Below are positions 27,126-36,710 of a stretch of DNA of 64,000 nt, one piece after another; within the stretch, counting starts at the first letter, position 1; each line of letters begins with the position of its first letter. The stretch covers positions 62,001-126,000 of the forward strand of contig JAEYFP010000041.1 in the NCBI GenBank assembly GCA_023402845.1, in the 5' to 3' direction. Origin of the DNA: Bacillota bacterium. GTDB lineage: Bacteria > Bacillota > Clostridia > Lachnospirales > Lachnospiraceae. The notes below the pieces were generated by a model. The model did not search any database and was not told the origin of the DNA. It saw only the letters and a program-made list of their open reading frames with translations. A program made the position numbers and the translations under genes.

Positions 27126-28129
27126 GGATAAACAAAATGTGCTTAATTAGCGTCATTGTGCCAATTTATAACACAAAAGAATATTTAGATAGGTGCATTT
27201 TGAGCGTCCTAAAACAAACCTTTCAAGACTATGAATTAATCTTAGTAGATGACGGATCGAGTGATGGAAGTGAAGGGATTTGTGATACCTATGCAAGCAA
27301 ATATAATCAAGTTAGAGTCATACATCAGAACAATAAGGGGCTTGCAACATCTCGAAAAGTTGGAGCTACTATGGCAAAGGGTGAATATGTATTTTTTTTG
27401 GATTCTGATGATTGGATACTAGACACAACACTAGAGGTTCTGTATAGAGAGTCTGGTCGAGAACAATTAGACATGATAGTTGGGCAACATGTCGAAATCA
27501 ATGAAAATGGAAAAGAAAAAGAATATCGTTATTTTCCCAAGGAAAGAATTGTCTGTCATTCGAGTTCTGATTTTATTTATCATATACATGTTACAAGATT
27601 CATATCTCCATCAGCATGGGGAAAATTAATTCGAACGAAGTTATTACAACAGATTGATTTTAAAGATAATTTGGCAATTGGCGAAGAACATGATATGATT
27701 ACTCAAATAGCCAAGCTTGCAAAGACAACAATTATTTTAAAGGATAAATTCTATTTTTATTTTATGAGAGGAACAGGAATCTCACGTTCTGGTTATAATG
27801 AGAAATATAAGAATTCTCTCTACAATTATATCGCAATTAGAAAGGATCTTGTGGAATCCCACCCGAAATATAAATTAGAAATCAATGCATTTTATTGCGA
27901 ATTTGAAATGGCAATTATAACTGCAATGTCAAGAAATAGACAAATTGATATGGAGGCTATTCAGGAGTTACAAGAAGAATTAAAAGAGAGTATGAAGTAT
28001 TTACTTCGATCATCTAAAACATCAACATATTTAAAGGGTTCGGCTGTAGTAATTGTTTGTTCACCAAAAATTTTCATGTGGATTTACTCATATATCTATA
28101 GAATACTGGGGTCGATTAGAGGAGCGTAA
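27122..28129 (+). CDS. GT2 glycosyltransferase
   Basis: A 335-residue GT2 protein with LISVIVPIYNTKEYLDRC, LVDDGSSDGSEGICD, the DXD motif LDSDDW and the conserved SPSAWGKLIRTKLL segment typical of capsule GT2 enzymes such as CpsI/EpsH relatives. Its first codon overlaps the stop of the GtrB-like gene (ATGA), indicating coupling. It should add a sugar from a nucleotide donor to a lipid-linked glycan in the cytosol; sugar unknown. Confidence 0.84.
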   Translation: MRINKMCLISVIVPIYNTKEYLDRCILSVLKQTFQDYELILVDDGSSDGSEGICDTYASKYNQVRVIHQNNKGLATSRKVGATMAKGEYVFFLDSDDWILDTTLEVLYRESGREQLDMIVGQHVEINENGKEKEYRYFPKERIVCHSSSDFIYHIHVTRFISPSAWGKLIRTKLLQQIDFKDNLAIGEEHDMITQIAKLAKTTIILKDKFYFYFMRGTGISRSGYNEKYKNSLYNYIAIRKDLVESHPKYKLEINAFYCEFEMAIITAMSRNRQIDMEAIQELQEELKESMKYLLRSSKTSTYLKGSAVVIVCSPKIFMWIYSYIYRILGSIRGA

Positions 28130-28131
28130 CT

Positions 28132-29019
28132 ATGCCTTGTGTCGTATTTATTGTTTTGCATTATTTGACATTTGAGGATACGAGAGAATGCGTATCTAGT
28201 ATCATTGAACATATAGAATATGATAATTATAAAATATTAATTATTGATAATGCTTCACCGAATAATTCGCGACAGCTATTGGAGAAACAGTATAAGGAAA
28301 ATGAAAAGGTAAAGACTATTTTTCTGACCGAGAACCTTGGTTTTGCGCAAGGTAACAATATTGGATATCAGTATGCAATAGAAAATATGAGAGCTGATTT
28401 TGTGATAGCGATTAACAATGACATTATTATCAAAGAAAAGGATTTTATCAAAATAGTAGTAGAAACTTACGCTGCAGATTTTTATCATGTATTGGGTCCA
28501 GACATCATTGACTTGAATGGATTACATCAAAACCCACATAGAAAAGATTTGTTCGACATGAAACGTGTAAAAAGTATTATTAGAAATAGAACCATTATTA
28601 ACGCTTATCTTAAACTGAAAAAGTTTTTACATCTTGAAAACAGAATAAACTTCGTTGAAAAATGGGACTCAAAAAGAGGTTTAGCAGAACAAAGCACGAT
28701 AGATTGGAGGGTAAAGCAACGAAATATAGTATTACAAGGGAGTTGCTATGTTTTCTCCCCTCAATTCGTCGCAGAAAATACGCTAGCTTTTTGCCCGGAT
28801 ACATTCATGGGACTAGAAGAAGAAATTTTGGCATTTCAATGCAAAGTCAAAAACTATGAAACGTTATATTTACCAGATATTCAAGTTATTCACAAAGAAC
28901 AGTCAAGTTCTAAGGCGGCAAGAGATACTTTTGAAAGATATATTTTTAACTCACAGAATCTATTAAGATCAGCAAAAGTATTGTATCGTCTGATGAAGAA
29001 AGAAAGTAATAATAGGTAG
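28132..29019 (+). CDS. GT2 glycosyltransferase, WbbL-like
   Basis: A 295-residue GT2 protein: FIVLHYLTFEDTREC, LIIDNASPNNS, ENLGFAQGNNIGYQ and INNDIIIKEK as the metal site, then QGSCYVFSPQF and TFMGLEEEILAF. These match the WbbL-type group, as does the gene at 6345 in block one. GGAGCG lies before the ATG, and only two bases separate it from the preceding stop. Likely adds a deoxysugar, but this is only family tendency. Confidence 0.82.
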   Translation: MPCVVFIVLHYLTFEDTRECVSSIIEHIEYDNYKILIIDNASPNNSRQLLEKQYKENEKVKTIFLTENLGFAQGNNIGYQYAIENMRADFVIAINNDIIIKEKDFIKIVVETYAADFYHVLGPDIIDLNGLHQNPHRKDLFDMKRVKSIIRNRTIINAYLKLKKFLHLENRINFVEKWDSKRGLAEQSTIDWRVKQRNIVLQGSCYVFSPQFVAENTLAFCPDTFMGLEEEILAFQCKVKNYETLYLPDIQVIHKEQSSSKAARDTFERYIFNSQNLLRSAKVLYRLMKKESNNR

Positions 29020-29028
29020 GATGCAAGT

Positions 29029-30075
29029 ATGATAATTAATTTTTTGTTGCCAGATCATGGGTATCAGCCAAGAGGTGGATTTTTAATTGTATATCAGTAT
29101 GCAAACTTGTTGTCACGAAGAGGGCACAGTGTAACAATAACACATACTGCAAGTGTTAGAAAAGGAATCAGAGTGCTCTTTGGGATTCTTAGGCAAATGA
29201 GATTGAAAAAAAACAAGAAGGAATGGTTTGCATTTGATGATAGTATTCAACTAAGATATATCAACACCCTTTGCGAGGAAAATATTGAAAATGCGGATAT
29301 TATTATAGCGACAGCTTGTGAAACAGCATCGTTTGTGAATGGTTATAGCAAAAAAAAAGGAAAAAAAATATACTTCATTCAGGGTTTTGAAACATGGGTA
29401 GGTTCGAAAAAAATGGTGTTAGATACTTGGCAATATCCGATGAAAAAGATTGTTATTTCCAAGGATTTATATAAAATCGCTTCGGATAATAAAATTAATG
29501 ATGTAACTTATGTACCAAATGCGATTGATTTAGATAAATATAAGGTAATTAAAGCGGTCAATGAAAGACAAGATGTGATAGCAATGATGTACTCAGAAGA
29601 TCCACTTAAAGGGTGTAAATATGGACTTGGAGCGTTGGTTGACCTTAAGAGAAGGCATTCGAGTATTAATGTTGTATTATTTGGAAAAGAACCACGACCC
29701 AAATCCATTCCAGGATGGATTGCTTATTATGAAAACCCAGAACAAAAGTTTCTAGTAGAAAAAATATATAATCACGCAAAATACTTTATCTGCCCGAGTA
29801 TTTATGAGGGGTGGGGTCTGCCTGCAATGGAGTCGATGGCTTGTGGAGCCGTACTGATTACCAGTGATTGTGGTGGAATACGAGATTTTGCCGTAGATAG
29901 ACATAATGCGTTAATATGCGAACCAAAATCGACAAACGGAATCATGAAATGTGTGGAAGAACTATTAGAGAATGAAGAACTCGCTCGGAAACTGGTAACT
30001 AACGCATTAAATGATATAAAGTCGTTTTCGTGGGAAGAGTCGGTGGAAAAGTTTGAAAGAGTATTAATAGATTAG
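29029..30075 (+). CDS. GT4 glycosyltransferase
   Basis: A 348-residue GT-B fold enzyme. INFLLPDHGYQPRGGFLIVYQYANLL shows the glycine-rich acceptor-domain start, YVPNAIDLDKY the linker, and the C-terminal half has FICPSIYEGWGLPAMESMACG with E-x7-E and AVLITSDCGGIRDF. These are classical GT4 features. It sits between a GT2 gene and the WbsX-type gene. Sugar donor not predictable. Confidence 0.85.
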   Translation: MIINFLLPDHGYQPRGGFLIVYQYANLLSRRGHSVTITHTASVRKGIRVLFGILRQMRLKKNKKEWFAFDDSIQLRYINTLCEENIENADIIIATACETASFVNGYSKKKGKKIYFIQGFETWVGSKKMVLDTWQYPMKKIVISKDLYKIASDNKINDVTYVPNAIDLDKYKVIKAVNERQDVIAMMYSEDPLKGCKYGLGALVDLKRRHSSINVVLFGKEPRPKSIPGWIAYYENPEQKFLVEKIYNHAKYFICPSIYEGWGLPAMESMACGAVLITSDCGGIRDFAVDRHNALICEPKSTNGIMKCVEELLENEELARKLVTNALNDIKSFSWEESVEKFERVLID

Positions 30076-30087
30076 TGAGGAAATAAA

Positions 30088-31194
30088 ATGGCCAAAGCAA
30101 TTGCCTTTTTTTTACCACAATTTCATGAAACTCCTGAGAATAATGAGTGGTGGGGAGAGGGCTTTACAGAATGGACAAATGTGAAGAATGCACAGGCATA
30201 TTTCAAAGATCATAATCAGCCAAGGAGACCGTTTCATGATAATTATTATAATTTGCTAAATAAAGATACGGTGATATGGCAGACGAAGTTATTAAATGAT
30301 GCTGGATTAGAGGGACTGTGCTATTATCATTATTGGTTTAAAGGAAGAAAAATTTTAGAGAAACCGGCGGAGAATTTATTGGAATGGAAAGATGTTAATC
30401 AAAAATTCTGTTTTTCTTGGGCGAATGAGTCATGGGTACGTACATGGAGTAAGGTTAAGGGGAACGATTGGAATGAAATAATAGATCAAAAACGACATGA
30501 GAAACGTAGTGGTTCAAGTGTTTTGCTCAAACAAGATTATGGAATAGAGGCAGATTGGGTAGAACATTTTGAATATCTGTTACCATTTTTTAAGGATGAG
30601 CGATATATTAAGTTTGATAACAAGCCTATTTTTTTGTTATATAGGGCAAGTGATATCGTGTGTCTTGAAGAGATGCTAGCATGTTGGCAAAGATTAGCTA
30701 AAGAAGCTGGCTTAGAGGGGTTGTATTTTGTATCGACCAATGAAAGCAGTGAGAAATATGCTGAAATAGATGCAGAGGTTTTGTATGAGCCAGGGTATAC
30801 ATTAGTAAATGATGTGCCATTTAGATATAAGTTGGTTGAATACATGTCAAAGATTTGCAAGGCGGTTAATATACCATATTTAAGAAAGTATAACTTTGAT
30901 AAGTTTTGGGAAATTATATTGAATCGAAAACTTCAAGGTAAAAAGACTTTTAGAGGTGCATTTGTTGGTTTTGATGACACTCCGAGAAGAGGAAAAAATG
31001 GTGCAGTATTTTACAATGCAACGCCTGAAAAATTTGAAACATATTATTTAGAACTACAAAAAAAATGCGATGCAGAAGATTATATCTTTATTACGGCATG
31101 GAATGAATGGGCGGAAGGAGCTTACTTGGAACCGGATGAGAAGCATGGAACCAAATGGCTTGAGAGCATTAGAAAGGCAACAGAGGAAAAATGA
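30088..31194 (+). CDS. WbsX-family glycan enzyme (GH99-like fold)
   Basis: A 368-residue protein that opens with KAIAFFLPQFHETPENNEWWGEG and continues with FTEWTNVKNA, YYHYWFKGRKILEKP, CFSWANESW and, near the end, TAWNEWAEGAYLEPDE. This pattern defines the WbsX family (Glyco_tran_WbsX), which is common in O-antigen and capsule loci and has a TIM-barrel relation to GH99 endomannosidases. Its biochemical role in polysaccharide synthesis is not well defined; it may transfer or trim sugars. Here it is made in the same operon as GT4 and an acetyltransferase whose start overlaps its stop (ATGA). Confidence 0.82.
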   Translation: MAKAIAFFLPQFHETPENNEWWGEGFTEWTNVKNAQAYFKDHNQPRRPFHDNYYNLLNKDTVIWQTKLLNDAGLEGLCYYHYWFKGRKILEKPAENLLEWKDVNQKFCFSWANESWVRTWSKVKGNDWNEIIDQKRHEKRSGSSVLLKQDYGIEADWVEHFEYLLPFFKDERYIKFDNKPIFLLYRASDIVCLEEMLACWQRLAKEAGLEGLYFVSTNESSEKYAEIDAEVLYEPGYTLVNDVPFRYKLVEYMSKICKAVNIPYLRKYNFDKFWEIILNRKLQGKKTFRGAFVGFDDTPRRGKNGAVFYNATPEKFETYYLELQKKCDAEDYIFITAWNEWAEGAYLEPDEKHGTKWLESIRKATEEK

Positions 31195-31793
31195 GTTTAT
31201 TAGTCTCTATATACAAATTTCATCAAAAGATAAAAAGAACTTGCATTGCTTTTGAGAGCAAACTATACACAAAAAGCATAGCTGGAGAATTCAAGTCTTT
31301 TGGTTCAAATTCGGTTCTTTTATCGAACACCAAGTTTACAAACAAAAAATATATTTCAATTGGAAGTAATTTTCGTGTTGAAGAAAATGTGAAGATTGAT
31401 GCTTGGGATGAATATGAAAATAAAAAGATGTTTCCTGAGATTCGCATTGGTGACAATGTATCTATGAATTACAGTTGTTATATTTCAGCGATTGATTGTG
31501 TTACTATTGGTAATGGAACGATGATGGGAAGGAACGTATTTATAACCGATCATTCTCATGGGAAAACAAATATTTATAGAGAGATTCCTGCAAAACGCCC
31601 ATTGTTTTCCAAAGGGCCAGTAGAAATAAAAAACAATGTGCTAATAGGTAGTAATGTTTGTATTTTGTCTGGGACGAGTATTGGAGAAAATTGCATCATA
31701 GGAGCAAATTCGGTAGTGAGGGGTTCATTTCCGAGTAATGTGTGTTTAGCGGGAGCACCAGCTAAGATTATTAGGGAGTTAGTGCAAGATTGA
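31191..31793 (+). CDS. Hexapeptide acetyltransferase (WbbJ/maltose acetyltransferase-like)
   Basis: A 200-residue beta-helix acyltransferase. Hexapeptide turns start near residue 55 and include IGDNVSMNYSCYISAIDCVTIG, then the catalytic-type His in FITDHSHG and the end segment GENCIIGANSVVRGSFP and LAGAPAKIIREL. The layout is that of acetyl-CoA-dependent sugar O-acetyltransferases such as WbbJ, NodL and Maa. AGAGG precedes the overlapping ATG. Target sugar unknown. Last gene before a 63-base gap in which I see no convincing promoter. Confidence 0.82.
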   Translation: MSLLVSIYKFHQKIKRTCIAFESKLYTKSIAGEFKSFGSNSVLLSNTKFTNKKYISIGSNFRVEENVKIDAWDEYENKKMFPEIRIGDNVSMNYSCYISAIDCVTIGNGTMMGRNVFITDHSHGKTNIYREIPAKRPLFSKGPVEIKNNVLIGSNVCILSGTSIGENCIIGANSVVRGSFPSNVCLAGAPAKIIRELVQD

Positions 31794-31856
31794 AGTGAAT
31801 ATTATAATAGATTCTTGTTATATTATATGTGTAAAATATGAAGGAATGGTGTTGCT

Positions 31857-33635
31857 ATGCGAGATATTAAAACAATAATTAGAATGCTTAAACAGTTAAA
31901 GTATATTATGAATAAAGAGCAGAGAAAAGAGTCCTTACGACTTATCTTTATTATATTAATAGGTGCATTGTTTGAATTGTTGGGAATTTCTTCAGTATTA
32001 CCTCTTATTGAAGCAATTATACATCCAGAGAAAATAGTAAATAGTAAACTTTGGGGTCCTATATTTTCATTTTTCGATATTGGAACAAATAAAATCGTCT
32101 TTGTTATGGGACTTGTTGTTGCAGTGATTTTTATAATTAAAAACTTATACTTAAGTTATTCTGCTTATAAGCAGGCAGCATTTAGATGTAAGTTCCAAAA
32201 AGATTTGTCTATTAATGTATTAGAATCGTATATGCATATGCCATATATAAATTTAACAGAAGTTAATAGCTTTAAAGTTATTAGGGCAGTAGGCACGGAT
32301 ATTGATGGAGTATATTTGATTCTTGAAAATCTTTTTAAATTTTTGTCAGAACTATTAACAATGATTTTGATAGGGGTATATATCACTATGTCTGATTGGA
32401 TTATGGCTAGTGGTGTAATAATACTTGCAATATTCAGCTTACTTTTTATCACAATAACTCTAAAACATAAAATAAATCAACTCGGGCAAGAACAAAGAAT
32501 CTTGCTGTATCTGAGAAATGCATATGTTAATCAAGCGATTATCGGAAACAAAGAAATCAGGGTTATGTCTAGAACAAATAGTTTTATGAAAACATACGAA
32601 GATGTATACGAGCGATTAAGAGGAATATCTGTTAAATATAATTTGACAACATCATTACCGGAAAGGATTATTGAAACGGTATGTATAGTTGGTATTATGG
32701 GGGTAATTAGTGTTAGGGTTATGATTGGGATGGATTTAAGCACTTTTGTCCCCGTATTAGGTGCGTTCGCAATGGCGGCATTTCGAATTTTGCCTTGTGT
32801 TTCTCGAATGGCCGGAAATATAAATATGATTGTATTTAATAGAGCAGCTCTTGAGGCAATTTACAACAATCTAAATGAGACTTTTGAAATTTCGAACATC
32901 TCATCTTCAGACAACTCTGTTCAAAATGAAAAAATCAACTTCGATGATATAATAGAAGTTGATAATATTGTGTGGAAATATAAAAATTCAACAAAAAATA
33001 CGTTGGATGGGGTTTCGTTGAAAATCAATAAGGGTGAATCTATTGCAATTATTGGCAGTTCGGGTGCTGGAAAAACAACATTAGCAGACATCATATTAGG
33101 TCTACTCACTCCGGTGACTGGAGATACAAAGGTTGATGGAAGAAGCATATATTCGATGCAAGAAGGTTGGAGCAGGATGATAGGCTATGTTCCGCAATCA
33201 ACATTTCTTATTGATAGCTCCATACGTGAGAACATTACATTTGGATTGGAAAGCAAAGAAATTGATGATGAATTGGTTTTTTCTGCGATAAAGCAAGCGC
33301 AATTAGAAGAGTTTGTGAATAGCTTGCCAGATGGGATCGATACTGTTGTGGGAGAAAGAGGAGTGAAAATATCTGGGGGTCAGCGTCAGAGGATAGCAAT
33401 TGCAAGAGCATTATATTATAACCCTGATATAATCGTTTTTGACGAAGCTACTTCTTCATTAGATACTGATACAGAACAAGCAGTGATGGAAGCAATAGAG
33501 AGATTATACGGAAACAAGACAATAATAATAATTGCCCACAGACTTACTACCATAAAAAATTGTGATAAGATATATGAAGTACAAGGTGGGAAGATTTTTG
33601 AGAGAAAAAAAGAAGATGTTTTTAAGGATTTCTAA
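31857..33635 (+). CDS. ABC flippase for lipid-linked glycan, second copy
   Basis: A 592-residue half transporter like the one at 12751. Six helices fill the first 330 residues; the ATPase domain has Walker A GSSGAGKTTLAD, signature ISGGQRQRIAIARAL, Walker B IIVFDEATSSLD and IIAHRLTTI. Many positions are shared with the first copy across the ATPase half and the MLP/ILP-FR-A-R segment before it, so they are paralogues. A PglK-like role in flipping an undecaprenyl-diphosphate glycan is the best guess. Its presence in a second, A/T-richer block suggests a second repeat-unit assembly line or a locus merged from two sources. Confidence 0.84.
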   Translation: MRDIKTIIRMLKQLKYIMNKEQRKESLRLIFIILIGALFELLGISSVLPLIEAIIHPEKIVNSKLWGPIFSFFDIGTNKIVFVMGLVVAVIFIIKNLYLSYSAYKQAAFRCKFQKDLSINVLESYMHMPYINLTEVNSFKVIRAVGTDIDGVYLILENLFKFLSELLTMILIGVYITMSDWIMASGVIILAIFSLLFITITLKHKINQLGQEQRILLYLRNAYVNQAIIGNKEIRVMSRTNSFMKTYEDVYERLRGISVKYNLTTSLPERIIETVCIVGIMGVISVRVMIGMDLSTFVPVLGAFAMAAFRILPCVSRMAGNINMIVFNRAALEAIYNNLNETFEISNISSSDNSVQNEKINFDDIIEVDNIVWKYKNSTKNTLDGVSLKINKGESIAIIGSSGAGKTTLADIILGLLTPVTGDTKVDGRSIYSMQEGWSRMIGYVPQSTFLIDSSIRENITFGLESKEIDDELVFSAIKQAQLEEFVNSLPDGIDTVVGERGVKISGGQRQRIAIARALYYNPDIIVFDEATSSLDTDTEQAVMEAIERLYGNKTIIIIAHRLTTIKNCDKIYEVQGGKIFERKKEDVFKDF

Positions 33636-33664
33636 AATATTTTCAGGATAACTTTAGGGGGAAA

Positions 33665-34847
33665 ATGAAACGGTATGTTGATTTTTTGAAAAAAGTAAAT
33701 TGTATAAGAAAAGCAAATAATCCAACTTGCATAGTAGTCTATGGAGGAGGAGCGAACGGCAAGATTATAGAAAAGTTACTGATGGAAAATAATATAAAAG
33801 TTGATTATCTTGTTGATTCTCGTGCAAATATTAGCGACGAGGCTCGTAATGTATATTCACCTAATAGGCTAAAGGAAGAAAAAGGTTCAGTGCTTGTGAT
33901 TGTGTCACCGCACCATATTCCTTATATATTGGAGATAGATAAGAAGTTAGAAGAAAATGGATTTAAGAAGAATGAAAATTACATTAATTTCATTCAAGAT
34001 CAAGTGATAGAAGAAAATAAAAAAACGTATTATTTTGATCCTTTTCTTGGAATTAACGTTCTTTCTGATATTGAGGGTTTTAAAATTAGCGGAAATGCAG
34101 AATCAAAAAATAGAATTATGATTTTAGGTAATTGTACTTCTACACAAAGTGAAAATACAATTAGCTGGGTAGATTATTTATTTGATAAAATAAAATGCTG
34201 TGGGGGGCGATTACGCTATTTTTAATGCAGCATGCGAAGGATATTCGTCAGCCCAAGAACTCCTCGAATTGATTAGAGATATTTCGGCATTGAATCCAAA
34301 GATTATTATAGTGTTTAATGGAGTAATAGATGCGATAGATGCGAGCAGTATCCCTTCTCATCCTTTCCATACGAAATATGCAAAAAATGTGTTAGAAAAC
34401 GCTTTCGGGAATAATATTAATAGATATAAGGGTATGCAGGAAGTGCCTAAAAAAATTTTATATGGAATCGAGAATACAGAGAATAGTGGAGATTTCTATT
34501 GTAAAAATATAAAATTGATGGAAGCTATTTCTAGGACTATAGGAGCGGATATATATTGTTTTCTTCAACCGACTTTATACGAAGAATATGAGGGCGTCTT
34601 AACCAAGAAAGAGATTTTCGAGAAGATATACATATTGGATGAGGATGGCTATAATAAGAAAAAGAAAGAAACGGTAAATCAATTCTATGAAAATGTTAAG
34701 AGTCAAATGAAAACAAACTCTTTCTTAGTTGACTTATCGAATATATTTTATGAAGAAAAAGACATTTATTTAGACGAAATACATTATACTGAAAAAGGGC
34801 ACAAGATTATAGCAGATAAGGTTTACAATAGTATATTTAATGAATGA
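33665..34847 (+). pseudogene. SGNH-type hydrolase gene with N-terminal Rossmann-like domain, frameshifted
   Basis: Two reading frames that belong together. The first (33665-34225) codes for a Rossmann-like domain (IVVYGGGANGKIIEKLL) and the start of an SGNH domain with ILGNCTSTQS; it reaches the G6 run at 34202 and then meets a stop after seven off-frame codons. The second frame picks up right after the run with DYAIFNAACEGYSSAQELLELI, then FNGVIDAID, and ends with YLDEIHYTEKGHKIIAD, the D-x-x-H block of SGNH esterases. Removing one G would give a single 393-residue protein. The likely intact role is de-O-acylation or acyl transfer on a glycan. The second frame has no ribosome site of its own. 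The cause may be mutation, phase variation or a sequencing error. Confidence 0.75.
34202..34207 (+). repeat. G6 homopolymer at the frameshift of the SGNH gene
   Basis: Six consecutive G residues, flanked by T and C. Five would restore the full reading frame. This is the only difference needed to join the two halves. Confidence 0.8.
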
Positions 34848-34875
34848 TATTTCAGAGAGGTGAAAAGGGGGAAAT

Positions 34876-35808
34876 ATGGCTAGACTAGCAATAAGTGTTA
34901 TTACGCGAAACAGAGCAAAACATATAAGAGAAGATTTGCACTTTATTGCAGAAGCCGCACAAAAGAAAGGCATTGATATCTACATATTTGATGGCAGCAC
35001 GGATGATTCTACAAAGAATGCGGTGTATGCATATATTAATAAAGGATATTCAAATATTAAATATCTACACTATATTGATAATTGGGAGAACGGAAATATA
35101 CCAGAGCGCTTTATAGATGCGTTCATGATGCCAGATACAGATTATTGTTGGGTTTGTGGAGATAAATTTATAGTAAAACCACAGAATTATGATATTGTGC
35201 TAGAACTTGTTGAAAAAGACTATGACATCATTACATTATATGATAAGTGTTTTGATGGGACAAGAACCTTTTCAAATTCGTCAGATTTTGTGGATTATTG
35301 TATTGTACCTTTGACACACTGGGGGTCTACAATTATCAAGAAATCTTTAATGAATAAAATAGATATCAGACAGGAACTGGTTGATAATCAGTCTTTTTGG
35401 GTGGTCAAGAGTTATGTAAAAGCGATAGATAAGGTATCTTTTTCTGGAATCGCGCTACACATAAACAAGTCACAATTTAAGATTGAATCTAAATATGTAA
35501 CCAGAGGTGGTACGGAACATACAATGTGGGACACATGGATCTATAATTGGTGTCGTCTTATCGATAGTTTCCCTGAAAAATATAAGTCAATAAGAAGTGG
35601 TCTATATAGTAGATTAGATAAGGAAGTGAGCCTTTTTAGCCTTAAGGAATTGTTGAGGCAAAGGTCTACCAACCAGTTTGATATTGATAAAGTGACTCAA
35701 TATCAAAAAGAGGCTAAGCGTGTTGTTCTTTTACCAATGGGAATTGTGTATCTGATTGCCGCAATACCAGGCAAAATTGTTAAAATGATTTATATTATAG
35801 TCAAATGA
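34876..35808 (+). CDS. Divergent GT2-like glycosyltransferase
   Basis: A 310-residue protein that begins as a GT2 domain (LAISVITRNRAKHIREDL, IYIFDGSTDDS) but has TDYCWVCGDKFIV where the DXD motif is expected, so metal binding, if any, uses a different pattern (Asp in CGDK). Conserved tryptophans and THWGSTIIKKSLMNK follow. This looks like the group of GT2 relatives annotated as glycosyltransferases in streptococcal capsule loci. AGGGGG precedes the ATG. Specificity unknown. Confidence 0.7.
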   Translation: MARLAISVITRNRAKHIREDLHFIAEAAQKKGIDIYIFDGSTDDSTKNAVYAYINKGYSNIKYLHYIDNWENGNIPERFIDAFMMPDTDYCWVCGDKFIVKPQNYDIVLELVEKDYDIITLYDKCFDGTRTFSNSSDFVDYCIVPLTHWGSTIIKKSLMNKIDIRQELVDNQSFWVVKSYVKAIDKVSFSGIALHINKSQFKIESKYVTRGGTEHTMWDTWIYNWCRLIDSFPEKYKSIRSGLYSRLDKEVSLFSLKELLRQRSTNQFDIDKVTQYQKEAKRVVLLPMGIVYLIAAIPGKIVKMIYIIVK

Positions 35809-35821
35809 ATTGGAGGTAGTT

Positions 35822-36694
35822 ATGAAATCATTTATTATTGCTGAAATAGGATGTAATCACAAAGGCGATATTGAAATAGCGAAGAAAATGATAACAGCAT
35901 TAGCAGAGTATTGTAGGGTTGATGCGGTCAAATTTCAGAAAAGAAATAATCGAGAGCTTCTGTCTGAAGAAGAGTACAATACGCCACATCCCAACCCATA
36001 TAATGCCTATGGAACAACTTATGGAGAACATAGAGAGTTTTTGGAATTCAGTATAGAGGAACATGCAATGTTAAAGACATTCTGTGAAGAAAAAGGTGTA
36101 ATCTATAGTTCTTCAGTATGGGATGTAACATCTGCAAAGGAAATAAATGCATTAAAGCCACAGTTTATCAAAATTCCTTCAGCAGAAAACATGAATAAAG
36201 GTTTAGTTCAATGGATCTGTGATAATTATCAAGGAGAAATCCATATTTCCACAGGTATGACAACGAAAGAAGAATTAGACAGACTGGTAGAATTTCTAAA
36301 AGCAAAAGATAGAGCGAAAGATACCATATTGTATAGTTGCACTTCGGGTTATCCGGTTCCAATTGAAGATGTATGCTTATTGGAAATCACATATTTGAAA
36401 CAGAAGTATGATGGAGTTGTTAAAGGAATTGGTTTTTCGGGACATCATAATGGGATAACTTTAGATTTGGGAGCATATACATTAGGTGCAAACTATATAG
36501 AACGTCACTTTACGTTGGATAGGACATGGAAGGGGACTGATCATGCGGCATCACTAGAGGCAGATGGAATGAACAAATTGGTACGGCGTATTCACAGCCT
36601 GAATGTTGCATTAAAATATAAAGAAGAGGATATTTTAGCAATAGAAGTGCCTCAGAGAAAGAAACTGAAGTATAAAGGTGATTATCTGATTTAG
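35822..36694 (+). CDS. NeuB-like synthase lacking the SAF domain
   Basis: A 290-residue TIM-barrel protein of the N-acetylneuraminate synthase family: FIIAEIGCNHKGDIEIAKKM, DAVKFQKR, IKIPSAENMN, HISTGMTTKEELD, GFSGHHNGI and YIERHFTLDRTWKGTDHAASLE. The family condenses PEP with an aldose. The usual C-terminal antifreeze-like SAF domain (about 60 residues) that completes the active site in true NeuB dimers is missing; the protein ends right after the barrel. No nonulosonate cytidylyltransferase (NeuA) or epimerase (NeuC) is nearby. I use ATG 35822 with GGAGG 5 bases upstream. It is followed by a TPP enzyme gene, so a role in making an unusual carbon chain is likely. Confidence 0.78.
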   Translation: MKSFIIAEIGCNHKGDIEIAKKMITALAEYCRVDAVKFQKRNNRELLSEEEYNTPHPNPYNAYGTTYGEHREFLEFSIEEHAMLKTFCEEKGVIYSSSVWDVTSAKEINALKPQFIKIPSAENMNKGLVQWICDNYQGEIHISTGMTTKEELDRLVEFLKAKDRAKDTILYSCTSGYPVPIEDVCLLEITYLKQKYDGVVKGIGFSGHHNGITLDLGAYTLGANYIERHFTLDRTWKGTDHAASLEADGMNKLVRRIHSLNVALKYKEEDILAIEVPQRKKLKYKGDYLI

Positions 36695-36710
36695 GATAGA
36701 GGGAGATTAT

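Noticed and set aside
34200..34847. Separate gene starting at GTG 34200
   Set aside because: No ribosome site, and its first residues continue an SGNH domain begun in the preceding frame; a one-base frameshift explains both better.
35822..36694. Sialic acid synthase proper (neuB)
   Set aside because: The SAF domain is missing and no neuA or neuC partner is present, so a specific nonulosonate role cannot be assigned.
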